Positions 1 through 5,387 of a stretch of DNA of 27,455 nucleotides are shown here, piece after piece. The position numbers and the translations under genes were made by a program. Numbering within the stretch: position 1 is the stretch's first letter; each line of letters begins with the position of its first letter. Under the pieces are notes generated by a model, which was not told the DNA's origin, searched no databases, and saw nothing but the letters and a program-made list of their open reading frames with translations. Source of the DNA: a virus; IMG/VR virus record IMGVR_UViG_3300043640_000111, positions 1 through 27,455 of that record. One strand, given 5' to 3'.

Positions 1-1
1 T

Positions 2-268
2 GCATTTTTAGAACATGCCAAACACCACATTCAAAACAATAGCGATAAAAAATTAAGCCAGTACCAACGGGTAAGAGGATTGCTAACCATTCTGAAAAAC
101 ATAAAACCCAGTGGCGAACACTTTTGTTCAAAGGGTTTCATTGATTCAGAAACTAGAAAATTGAAAATTGAAAGAGAAAAGGCGCGCGAGTTGGCCTTTC
201 AAAAATCACAAGATGAACAATACGCCAAACGGATGGCTGTTTATGAGGCAACTCAAAATAAAGCATAA
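2..268 (+). CDS. C-terminal part of an unrecognised protein, truncated by the window edge
   Basis: The frame is open from base 2 with no stop before TAA at 266-268, so this is the 3' end of a gene that starts outside the window. An internal TTG at 80 could be taken for a start, but the reading frame continues upstream of it without interruption. The visible 88 residues are basic and largely helical, with a Lys/Arg/Glu-rich stretch near the end (around ETRKLKIEREKARELAF), and have no recognisable catalytic motif. The next gene starts 10 bases downstream, so the two are probably co-transcribed. Position beside the 74-aa gene would fit the end of a replication block, but this is inference only. 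Confidence 0.7.
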   Translation, partial: AFLEHAKHHIQNNSDKKLSQYQRVRGLLTILKNIKPSGEHFCSKGFIDSETRKLKIEREKARELAFQKSQDEQYAKRMAVYEATQNKA

Positions 269-277
269 GGATTATGT

Positions 278-502
278 ATGCACTGGCTTTATAGTGAATT
301 TAGGCTTTACTGTGAACGCAAAGATATTAAAATTTTACGGGATGATATGCGCTACATTGAAAGGCGTTTAGAGAACATCCCCCGTGATGACCATAGGCGT
401 GTAATGCGTGACTATGTGCGCGTATGGTTAAGAGCGAAAGAAAATGGCCAGGGTGACAATGAAGGACGAAAACAGGCCAATGAATTTTTAATGGGGAAAT
501 AA
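278..502 (+). CDS. Small hypothetical protein, 74 aa
   Basis: The ATG at 278 has an AAGG Shine-Dalgarno at 267-270, seven bases upstream; an earlier ATG at 274 opens only a six-codon frame. The protein is rich in Arg, Asp and Glu and predicted mostly helical (for example DDHRRVMRDYVRVWLRA around residues 37-53). Its C-terminal half (VMRDYVRVW, then GR/K..AN.FL) resembles, from memory, small proteins found just downstream of phage replication genes. No enzymatic function can be assigned. It is the second gene of the plus-strand block that enters from the left edge. Confidence 0.75.
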   Translation: MHWLYSEFRLYCERKDIKILRDDMRYIERRLENIPRDDHRRVMRDYVRVWLRAKENGQGDNEGRKQANEFLMGK

Positions 503-554
503 CCCCTGATTAGTGTCTAACTTCGCATGTTGTTAATGGGAATCTAATCAAGGG
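503..554. repeat. Imperfect inverted repeat after the 74-aa gene
   Basis: The arms CCCCTGATTAG (503-513) and CTAATCAAGGG (544-554) pair at 10 of 11 positions, with a 30-base spacer. Neither side is followed by a T tract in the transcribed direction, so this is not a normal intrinsic terminator. It could be a protein-binding site or an mRNA structure at the end of the plus-strand block. Confidence 0.5.
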
Positions 555-570
555 CTAAAAAGGTAAGGTT

Positions 571-669
571 ATGATCAACCCGTTTAAATTGTTGGTTCTG
601 CGTGAAACCCTTTGTTTAAAAGGATTTCTTGATGTTACGCACTGCTTTACCCACTGTTTTTGTGGATAA
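571..669 (+). CDS. Possible 32-aa protein
   Basis: An ATG at 571 is preceded by AAAGG and AAGG repeats (around 558-568) and opens a 32-codon frame ending in TAA at 667-669. The product is hydrophobic and Cys-rich at the end (C..C...C pattern in its last dozen residues) and resembles no known family. Support is the ribosome-binding site and the fact that it fills the gap exactly, ending one base before the stop of the convergent minus-strand gene. It is too short for coding statistics to be persuasive, so it remains tentative. Confidence 0.35.
   Translation: MINPFKLLVLRETLCLKGFLDVTHCFTHCFCG
648..668 (-). other. Stem-loop at the convergent gene ends, containing a DnaA-box sequence
   Basis: The minus-strand transcript can form a 7-bp stem (one G-U) with a 7-base loop, arms at 648-654 and 662-668. 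No T tract follows, so terminator function is doubtful. Bases 661-669 read TTATCCACA on the minus strand, a perfect match to the consensus bacterial DnaA box. A single copy can occur by chance in a sequence this long. Confidence 0.4.
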
Positions 670-912
670 CTAATGTGTCGTTATGGACGGATATAATTCA
701 GCCATTGTACGCTTTACCATTTCAGGGGCTTTGAATTGAACAAAATCAAAAATACATTTGATGTAACAGTACGCTACTTGCTGGTCAATCTCACTCTTTG
801 AATTAAGGTTTAATCTTAACTCGTTAATTGCTTTGTTTAATTCAATCAGCATACTGTTAGCCAAATTGATACAATCACTCTTACAAACAAACTCGTCCTT
901 GCTTTCTCTCAT
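670..912 (-). CDS. Small hypothetical protein, 80 aa
   Basis: The start ATG at 910-912 overlaps the stop of the preceding gene in the arrangement ATGA, which fixes it and implies translational coupling. The protein is predicted all-helical, with two Cys near the N terminus (residues 10 and 14) and two more near residues 49 and 53. No family is recognised. It is the last gene of the minus-strand accessory cluster, and its stop abuts the end of the opposing plus-strand block. Confidence 0.7.
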   Translation of the reverse strand: MRESKDEFVCKSDCINLANSMLIELNKAINELRLNLNSKSEIDQQVAYCYIKCIFDFVQFKAPEMVKRTMAELYPSITTH

Positions 913-1109
913 TGCACTCTCACTTTAGTGGTTATAAATCCGTCTAACTTTGTGAGCATATCGGCTGTACTCTTAGCCGTTAAATACCATTTGCTTAACC
1001 GCTTTTTATTGTTTAGCTCAACCAGTATGCGCTTAGACTCTGCAATGATAGTGCCTTTGTAATCAGTCAACCAGCCAATAACATCAATTTTACTTTGTAA
1101 CTCGTCCAT
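909..1109 (-). CDS. Small hypothetical protein, 66 aa
   Basis: The start was chosen at ATG 1109, which has GGAG nine bases upstream; a TTG five codons earlier keeps the frame but lies on top of that Shine-Dalgarno. The product (begins MDELQSKIDVIGW) looks helical and basic in its middle (LNNKKRLSKW), with no recognisable domain. Its stop TGA overlaps the next gene's ATG. The start lies one base after the stop of the tiny membrane-peptide frame at 1111-1185, consistent with a compact polycistronic mRNA. Confidence 0.65.
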   Translation of the reverse strand: MDELQSKIDVIGWLTDYKGTIIAESKRILVELNNKKRLSKWYLTAKSTADMLTKLDGFITTKVRVQ

Positions 1110-1110
1110 T

Positions 1111-1185
1111 TTATAAATCTCCAAAACCGGTAAGGGCTGCCCATAGAACTATGAGCAGTGCAAGGATTAACAGAATATTCAACAT
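1111..1185 (-). CDS. Possible 24-aa single-pass membrane peptide
   Basis: ATG at 1185 opens a 24-codon frame, nearly all hydrophobic (MLNILLILALLIVLWAALTG, then FGDL), consistent with one transmembrane helix and almost no soluble part. GGTGAG lies a few bases upstream. It sits exactly between the stop of the 40-aa gene (1189) and the start of the 66-aa gene (1109), which supports it being real. Such peptides are common among phage lysis, holin-modulating and superinfection-exclusion proteins, but nothing identifies which role this one might have. Confidence 0.5.
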   Translation of the reverse strand: MLNILLILALLIVLWAALTGFGDL

Positions 1186-1188
1186 AGC

Positions 1189-1311
1189 TCACCAGTGTTC
1201 AGGATCATCATGCCAGTCATCAGCATGAGCATCTTCATACGCCTCACGGCTTGCCCTATATTCTGCTGCTATCTCGTCTTCATCCCCGTGCGCTTCATTT
1301 TGGCTACTCAT
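1189..1311 (-). CDS. Small very acidic protein, 40 aa
   Basis: ATG at 1311 overlaps the preceding stop as ATGA and has a strong AAAGGAG eight bases upstream, inside the end of that gene. The 40-aa product is strongly acidic, with Asp, Glu and His runs (for example DAHADDWHDDPEHW at its end). Small acidic phage proteins are sometimes DNA mimics or inhibitors of host enzymes, but there is no specific resemblance here. The good ribosome-binding site and coupling make expression likely. Confidence 0.6.
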   Translation of the reverse strand: MSSQNEAHGDEDEIAAEYRASREAYEDAHADDWHDDPEHW

Positions 1312-1553
1312 TGCGCTAACTCCTTTAGCTTGTTATTACAAAGGTTCTTGATGTATGGGATCAATGCAATCAGCATATCACTATCTTTTGTGGACTGGCT
1401 GAATGTGTCGCTAATCCATAGCTTGTATTCAGTGTCCTGTGCTTCATTGTGTTTGTGATGCCAAAAGCTTATTTCAAGATTTGCGGATACGTTCAAAGTA
1501 TCTTTAACCCAAGTGACCAAGTTTTTTAATTCTGTGATGTGTTCAATGTTCAT
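1308..1553 (-). CDS. Small hypothetical protein, 81 aa
   Basis: ATG at 1553 has AAGGA five bases upstream. The product is helical, with a Trp/His-rich centre (ISFWHHKHNEAQDTEYKLW, around residues 28-46) and no family I recognise. Its 3' end carries the Shine-Dalgarno and overlaps the ATG of the acidic 40-aa gene, so the two are coupled. A possible internal promoter (TTGACA at 1590-1595) lies upstream, so this gene may head a sub-operon of the accessory cluster. Confidence 0.7.
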   Translation of the reverse strand: MNIEHITELKNLVTWVKDTLNVSANLEISFWHHKHNEAQDTEYKLWISDTFSQSTKDSDMLIALIPYIKNLCNNKLKELAQ

Positions 1554-1564
1554 GATGTTCCTTA

Positions 1565-1595
1565 ATGTTAGTTCATAGTTTTATGGTTTTGTCAA
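1565..1595 (-). promoter_or_regulatory. Candidate internal promoter of the accessory cluster
   Basis: On the minus strand a perfect -35 hexamer TTGACA (1590-1595) is followed after 19 bases by TAACAT (1565-1570), a 4/6 match to a -10 element. The 19-base spacer is longer than optimal and the -10 is weak, so this is only a candidate. It lies in the 58-base gap before the 81-aa gene, the longest gap within this otherwise overlapping cluster. Confidence 0.3.
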
Positions 1596-1611
1596 GTTGT
1601 CGGAATACGCT

Positions 1612-1833
1612 TTAATCGTTATCCGGGAAACTCCGGCCTCTTGCCTTTAATCGCTCATACTCTGTGCAATCATCCATAATCTTTTGTTGCAAGTGATAAT
1701 ACGCTTCGTCTGATGTATCATAGTTTGGTGAGCATCTATGCCATTGGTTCAAGTGCATTAAGTCGTATTTGCTGGCCACGTAATACATTGAACCGTGTTT
1801 TTGGATGCTGTAGCCGTCAACTGTAGGTTGCAT
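1612..1833 (-). CDS. Small hypothetical protein, 73 aa
   Basis: Two in-frame ATGs (1842 and 1833) are possible. AGAGG lies nine bases before the second and directly abuts the first, so 1833 (MQPTVDGYSIQ) is preferred. The protein has aromatic-rich segments (SMYYVASKYDLMHLNQWH) and a charged C terminus; no domain is recognised. It begins at the end of the exported-peptide gene, so the two are likely coupled. Confidence 0.65.
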   Translation of the reverse strand: MQPTVDGYSIQKHGSMYYVASKYDLMHLNQWHRCSPNYDTSDEAYYHLQQKIMDDCTEYERLKARGRSFPDND

Positions 1834-1835
1834 TA

Positions 1836-1985
1836 TTACCATCCTCTAGGGGTGATATCCCCGCTGTTAGTTTGTGTCGTTGTGCAATGTGTTTGACCGC
1901 TTGAATCAGTCCAACACTCTGTTTCACTATCTGCAAAGCTCATGCTTGCACTAAGCATTAAAATTGCTGTGATTAGTAGTTTCAT
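1836..1985 (-). CDS. Small exported peptide with signal sequence, 49 aa
   Basis: ATG at 1985 overlaps the upstream stop (ATGA) and has GAGGG about seven bases upstream. The first 18 residues, MKLLITAILMLSASMSFA, form a typical Sec signal peptide ending in S-F-A, a good signal peptidase I site. The predicted mature part is about 31 residues, Thr/Ser-rich, with two Cys (in TECWTD and THCTT) that could form a disulfide in the periplasm. No function is known. Export from a lysogenic or infected cell would fit a moron or superinfection-exclusion role, but that is inference. Confidence 0.6.
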   Translation of the reverse strand: MKLLITAILMLSASMSFADSETECWTDSSGQTHCTTTQTNSGDITPRGW

Positions 1986-2155
1986 TGTGTACCCTCTTTT
2001 AGTTTAAGTTCTTCTCTTGCTCTTTTGGCTTTCAGTTTTTTAATGCGTAGCCTGTCCATTTCTGCTTTGCGTATATCTGCTGGCAATTCAAACCAGCATT
2101 CAGTGCAAAACGCCTTAATGTCTTCACATTCTTCACACCCGTCTGTGTAGCTCAT
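1982..2155 (-). CDS. Small four-cysteine, probable zinc-binding protein, 57 aa
   Basis: ATG at 2155 follows AAGGGG by six bases. The N terminus carries two CxxC pairs (C7, C10, C17, C20; CEEC and CTEC six residues apart), a compact zinc-finger-like arrangement. The rest (residues 28-57) is a highly charged Lys/Arg/Glu helix, possibly a coiled coil or nucleic-acid-binding tail. The stop overlaps the exported-peptide ATG. Binding of DNA, RNA or a protein partner is plausible for this layout, but nothing specific is recognised. Confidence 0.6.
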   Translation of the reverse strand: MSYTDGCEECEDIKAFCTECWFELPADIRKAEMDRLRIKKLKAKRAREELKLKEGTQ

Positions 2156-2172
2156 TATTAACCCCTTAATGT

Positions 2173-2189
2173 GGCTGCATTAAGCAGCC
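2173..2189 (-). other. Stem-loop at the end of the DnaJ-like gene
   Basis: Perfect 6-bp stem (2173-2178 with 2184-2189, GGCTGC/GCAGCC) around a 5-base loop that contains the gene's stop codon. No T tract follows, so it is more likely an mRNA structure affecting 3' stability or coupling to the next gene than a terminator. Confidence 0.5.
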
Positions 2190-2674
2190 CTTAGTTTTTG
2201 TCTGTCTTTCATTGTTACCTTTTCGCTACCGTGCGCACTGCGAATCTGATCCATTGAAAACTTACCACGGCCTTTTGATTTGTAATCTGCTGGCCTGAAA
2301 TACCATAAACATTTTTTTGGCGCCCATCTGAATTTTGCCTCTTTCAGAATGTCTTTATGTGGCTTGGTGTCACCGTGTAGCCATACCCAAGAACCGCATA
2401 TTTCAATATCAAATCCTAAGTGAATGATTTTAGATAGCGCGTTGAATATGTCTTCACCGTAGCTTGATAAGTCGCCAGCTTCATTAACTTGCGCTGTACC
2501 TGATTCAGCTTTTAAAACGTCATAGGCTTGATTGACCATTTTCATCATCTCTAAACCTGCTGGGTTTCTATCAGGGTGATACACGCTGCACGCCTTGCGA
2601 TAGGCTGCCTTAATAGTTTCTGGCGTGTACTCACCAGTGATAGAAAGTATCTGCAAAGCGTCTTTGATGTTCAT
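2180..2674 (-). CDS. DnaJ-domain (J-domain) protein with C-terminal phage/plasmid-type module, 164 aa
   Basis: The start was placed at ATG 2674, which has AGGA six bases upstream; the frame stays open 20 codons further, but that stretch covers the promoter. Residues 1-60 are a J domain, with the helix II-III signature HPD at 33-35 in SVYHPDRNPAG. J domains stimulate the ATPase of Hsp70 (DnaK). No Gly/Phe linker or zinc-finger domain follows, so it is a minimal class III type. Instead residues ~95-164 form an aromatic-rich module (CGSWVWLHGDTKPHKDILK then RWAPKKCLWYFRPADY) that I recall in J-domain proteins of other phages and plasmids. It probably recruits host DnaK to a phage-related target. 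It is the first gene of the accessory cluster, directly under the promoter at 2705-2734. Confidence 0.88.
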   Translation of the reverse strand: MNIKDALQILSITGEYTPETIKAAYRKACSVYHPDRNPAGLEMMKMVNQAYDVLKAESGTAQVNEAGDLSSYGEDIFNALSKIIHLGFDIEICGSWVWLHGDTKPHKDILKEAKFRWAPKKCLWYFRPADYKSKGRGKFSMDQIRSAHGSEKVTMKDRQKLRAA

Positions 2675-2704
2675 TTTTAATCCTGTTCTGTTAGTTCGGA
2701 TTGG

Positions 2705-2734
2705 AGTATAGCGGATACGAAAAGTATATGTCAA
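2705..2734 (-). promoter_or_regulatory. Sigma70-type promoter of the accessory cluster
   Basis: On the minus strand a perfect -35 TTGACA (2729-2734) and a -10 TATACT (2705-2710, 5/6) are separated by 18 bases. The predicted start site lies about 25 bases upstream of the DnaJ-like gene's ATG. An inverted repeat lies six bases upstream of the -35. This reads as a constitutive-strength host-RNA-polymerase promoter that would fire early or in a lysogen. Confidence 0.75.
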
Positions 2735-2739
2735 GAAAA

Positions 2740-2762
2740 TATATCACTTATTTTGTGATATA
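2740..2762. promoter_or_regulatory. Inverted repeat, candidate operator in the divergent intergenic region
   Basis: TATATCAC (2740-2747) and GTGATATA (2755-2762) are perfect 8-bp inverted arms with a 7-base AT-rich spacer. The repeat lies just upstream of the -35 of the minus-strand promoter and between two divergent operons, a typical position for a dimeric regulator. The dyad size (23 bp) suits a helix-turn-helix dimer. No matching regulator gene is in the window. The plus-strand promoter for 2843 onward could not be identified with confidence; TAATAT at 2824-2829 is a possible -10 without a good -35. Confidence 0.55.
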
Positions 2763-2842
2763 GTTTTGTGTGTTATCTTTAAGTAAAGGGATGATTGATT
2801 AGTCTAATTGTGTACAGTTAGGTTAATATAGGTGAATATTGT

Positions 2843-2983
2843 ATGGATATTAAGAAAAGAGTAAATAAATTGTACCAGAATGTAAGGCTTAGTAAAATGA
2901 AAACTGAGTTTTATGTGATCTCGAAAGAGGATGAACCGCCACCAATTGCCAAGGACACTATACAAGTGGTTCTTGTTCTATGA
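2843..2983 (+). CDS. Small hypothetical protein, 46 aa
   Basis: ATG at 2843 has AGGTGA about seven bases upstream and opens a 46-codon frame. The product starts MDIKKRVNKLYQNVRLSKMK, a basic helical segment, followed by KEDEPPPIAKDT and a short hydrophobic end. Its stop overlaps the ATG of the next gene as ATGA, good evidence that it is translated. It is the first gene of the short plus-strand operon ending with the large terminase. No family is recognised. Confidence 0.6.
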   Translation: MDIKKRVNKLYQNVRLSKMKTEFYVISKEDEPPPIAKDTIQVVLVL

Positions 2984-3237
2984 GTCTGAACTTAAACCAA
3001 ACCAGCCAAGCGATTTTTGACCGCGCTTTGAATTATGAATTACCCAATGTTTATTTTCATGGGCTGCACTATATCCCTTTTGATTGCACTTTTGCTTTTG
3101 ACCTGTCTTTACAGGTAGGCTTTAGAGTCTTGTTGAGATACGATTTCTTACCTAGCAGTTGCCACTTAAACCCTTTTGAAATGGCTCAACTAGTGAGCAA
3201 GGATATAAAGAACTACTTTCACCCTATGTGGTGTTAG
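2980..3237 (+). CDS. Hypothetical protein directly upstream of TerL, 85 aa
   Basis: The ATG overlaps the stop of the 46-aa gene (ATGA); there is no good Shine-Dalgarno of its own, so it probably depends on coupling. The protein is aromatic- and Leu-rich (YFHGLHYIPFDCTFAF around residues 25-40) and ends with HPMWC. It has no helix-turn-helix region and does not look like a small terminase, despite lying in the usual TerS position just before TerL. Its stop TAG abuts the TerL ATG without any gap. Confidence 0.7.
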   Translation: MSLNLNQTSQAIFDRALNYELPNVYFHGLHYIPFDCTFAFDLSLQVGFRVLLRYDFLPSSCHLNPFEMAQLVSKDIKNYFHPMWC

Positions 3238-4575
3238 ATGATTATAAAACCGCAAAGAATCATCCTACCCCACAAGATGATTTTGCGGGAATATCAAACC
3301 CCTGTTTTTGATGCCCTCTTTAAACGCAAGATAAAGCGCATTGTTGACGTTATCCATCGAAGGGCTGGCAAGAGTAAGACTGCGCTCAATATCCTTATCA
3401 GCGCGTCCTTTGAGCGCGTAGGGCTGTACTTTCATTGCTTCCCCCAATTAACCCAAGCAAAAAAAGCAATCTGGCTGGGTATTGATGGTGATGGTATGGC
3501 CTATATTGACCACTACCCAAAAGAACTGGTTAAGCATATAGACAATACAGAAATGCGCGTAACCATGATTAACGGCTCGATCATACAATTAGTGGGTTCT
3601 GATATGTATGATAAATTGCGTGGCTCTAACCCCGTTGGAATTGTCTTTGACGAGTACGCGCATAGCTCCCCTTTCTGCTGGCAATACACGTCACCCATTT
3701 TGCGGGAAAATGGCGGTTGGGCAATGTTCATTTACACCCCGAACGGCCATAACCACGGATATGATTTATACAATAATAACTTAAATAATCCAAAATGGTT
3801 TGTTAGAAAACTAGATATTACCCAGACTCGCAAGCATGACGGCTCTTTGATTATCACTGAGGATGATATACAAGAGGAACGCGATAGCGGTATCAGTGAA
3901 GAAGCAATCCAGCAAGAGTATTATGTATCCTTTGAGGCTGCCGTTATTGGCGCATACTATGCGGAACAATTGCGCATTGCTGAGCGTGAAAATAGAATCC
4001 GTTTGTTCCCCATTGATAAGAAACTGCCTATCTTTACAAGCTGGGATTTGGGGTTCAGGGATTCAACATCAATTTGGTTTGCTCAAATGGTAGGCCGTGA
4101 ACTTCGGCTCATTCACTACTTTGAAGATTCAGGCCGGAAAATGTCGGACTATATCGAGTATTGCAAAGCGTTCATTGCATCAAATGGCGGTAGGCATGGG
4201 CTGCACTTTGCGCCTCATGATATCGCGGTTCATGAATTTACCACGGGAAAAACACGGCTTGAGACTGCGCGAAAGCTGGGCTGGCGTTTCCGTGTGGTAG
4301 GCCAGCATCATGTGCAAGATGGTATTGATGTGGTACGTGAGGACTTAGGCTACACGGTCATTCACTCTGAATATGCAAAACAAGGTCTGGCACTGCTCAA
4401 GATGTACAAGAAAGGATTAGATGGTAAACCAGAACATGGGGTTTCAAGTCACTGCTCGGACTCATTGCGCATACTGTACATGGGATTAAAAGGCCATCAT
4501 TCAGAACCCGTGGACAATGCGCCTAAACAAGTTAAGCGCAACACCTATGCAAGCTCAAATATTATGACGGGCTAG
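3238..4575 (+). CDS. terL: Phage terminase large subunit (packaging ATPase and nuclease)
   Basis: This is the motor that cuts concatemeric DNA and drives it into the procapsid through the portal. Residues 1-190 form the ATPase: Walker A in RRAGKSK (41-47), Walker B in GIVFDEYA with D138-E139, and a coupling motif near IYTPNG. Residues ~240-420 form the RNase H-like nuclease, with acidic positions D270 (SWDLGFRD), D328 (APHDIAVHEF) and D408 (SHCSDSLR). At 445 aa, length and motifs are complete. The gene starts immediately after the preceding stop with no clear ribosome-binding site. Oddly, it lies on the strand opposite all virion genes, far from the TerS-like gene at 23157. Its TAG stop shares the CTAG palindrome with the stop of the convergent VRR-NUC gene. 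Confidence 0.95.
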   Translation: MIIKPQRIILPHKMILREYQTPVFDALFKRKIKRIVDVIHRRAGKSKTALNILISASFERVGLYFHCFPQLTQAKKAIWLGIDGDGMAYIDHYPKELVKHIDNTEMRVTMINGSIIQLVGSDMYDKLRGSNPVGIVFDEYAHSSPFCWQYTSPILRENGGWAMFIYTPNGHNHGYDLYNNNLNNPKWFVRKLDITQTRKHDGSLIITEDDIQEERDSGISEEAIQQEYYVSFEAAVIGAYYAEQLRIAERENRIRLFPIDKKLPIFTSWDLGFRDSTSIWFAQMVGRELRLIHYFEDSGRKMSDYIEYCKAFIASNGGRHGLHFAPHDIAVHEFTTGKTRLETARKLGWRFRVVGQHHVQDGIDVVREDLGYTVIHSEYAKQGLALLKMYKKGLDGKPEHGVSSHCSDSLRILYMGLKGHHSEPVDNAPKQVKRNTYASSNIMTG

Positions 4576-4958
4576 CCTTTCAAGTACTCTTTCATTGCTG
4601 CAATGCATTCATCAACCCCGACACAAAAGGCAAAGTGATAGCCGCGCTTCATCATCTTTGCACCAAAGGCTATTTGTCTTTCGTGGTGTTCCTGCTTGCT
4701 CTTGGTAAGCTTCCAACCTTCTGGCTTAATCTCCATCCACAAGCCATAGTATTTAAGCGTAGGCCATGCGTGGAATAAGTCACTAGCACCAACATGCAAA
4801 CCGCATCTGATGGCCTCTGCTCTGTTGGTTGTTCCTTCATTGTCTATTTTAAGCGTGTTCTCAAAGATGGGTCTATGCTGTAAGGCCAGCCATTCAAGGT
4901 ATGCTTTTTGTGTTTTGTTCTCTCGGTACTCGCGTTTTTTCTTAATGGGTAAACTCAT
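4572..4958 (-). CDS. VRR-NUC domain nuclease, 128 aa
   Basis: Small PD-(D/E)xK-type nuclease. The pattern is visible as D60 in HVGASDLF, E76-x-K78 in LWMEIKPEG, and Q89 in TKSKQEHH, the usual VRR-NUC active site. Members act on branched or structured DNA; stand-alone phage versions are suspected Holliday-junction or packaging-associated nucleases. ATG 4958 has AAGGA five bases upstream and overlaps the stop of the DUF1353 gene (ATGA). The stop codon overlaps the TerL stop on the other strand. It is the last minus-strand gene of the late region and lies beyond the terminator at 5388-5413. Confidence 0.88.
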   Translation of the reverse strand: MSLPIKKKREYRENKTQKAYLEWLALQHRPIFENTLKIDNEGTTNRAEAIRCGLHVGASDLFHAWPTLKYYGLWMEIKPEGWKLTKSKQEHHERQIAFGAKMMKRGYHFAFCVGVDECIAAMKEYLKG

Positions 4959-5374
4959 GATTTCCTTTGAAAGTGCATCCAGCCAAACAGGCGCACGCCA
5001 AGATAATATTTAATTGCTGTACATTTCTTGGTGTTCCCGTGTATCAGTGAATAATAAAAAATATCGTCCGCTTCCTTGCGTGTTACCCTTGCATTGAAAC
5101 GATACATGTAATCGTGTAGGATTGCCGCGCCTATGGTGTATGTATCTTGAGGCGGGAACAATGCCCACAATGGGCGCGGTATGCTGGCAAGGTCTGTCTC
5201 AAACCCTTCCGGCACGTTGTAAATGGTATGGTCAACCATTACCACAAAATCCCGGCAAAGCTTAAAATCAAAGCGTTTGAACGGTACTAAACAGGGGTGT
5301 GTGATAAATTGAACTGTGTGGGTAGTGCAACCCAATAGAGATAATAGAATCATAGATAATGCAATCCTTTGCAT
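4955..5374 (-). CDS. DUF1353-family protein with lipoprotein signal, 139 aa
   Basis: ATG 5374 has AAGGGA five bases upstream. Residues 1-16 (MQRIALSMILLSLLGC) are a short basic-hydrophobic signal ending in a lipobox-like LLGC, so C16 may be lipidated. The body matches DUF1353: GFETDLASIPRPLW (58-71), LHDYMYR (86-92) and KEADDIFYYSL (100-110), with His/Asp residues suggesting a metal-binding helical site. DUF1353 proteins are frequent in phage late regions and of unknown biochemical role. A lipoprotein form would place the domain in the cell envelope, perhaps in lysis or exclusion. It lies downstream of a terminator, so it may need read-through or its own promoter. A weak candidate (TATAGT with a 3/6 -35) lies around 5430-5460. 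Confidence 0.85.
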   Translation of the reverse strand: MQRIALSMILLSLLGCTTHTVQFITHPCLVPFKRFDFKLCRDFVVMVDHTIYNVPEGFETDLASIPRPLWALFPPQDTYTIGAAILHDYMYRFNARVTRKEADDIFYYSLIHGNTKKCTAIKYYLGVRLFGWMHFQRKS

Positions 5375-5387
5375 TGTGTTCCCTTAT

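Noticed and set aside
122-633. Similar 23-base segments around 122-146 and 610-633 (both near the pattern TTTGTT.AAA.GG)
   Set aside because: Only about 18 of 23 bases match, including A/T-rich positions; within chance for this composition.
1195-1458. 87-codon open frame on the plus strand
   Set aside because: Antisense to two minus-strand genes that have strong ribosome-binding sites and ATGA coupling; the hydrophobic translation is a shadow.
2980-3237. 85-aa gene before TerL as the small terminase
   Set aside because: It lies in the usual TerS position but has no helix-turn-helix or oligomerisation helix pattern; the 193-aa gene by the portal fits much better.
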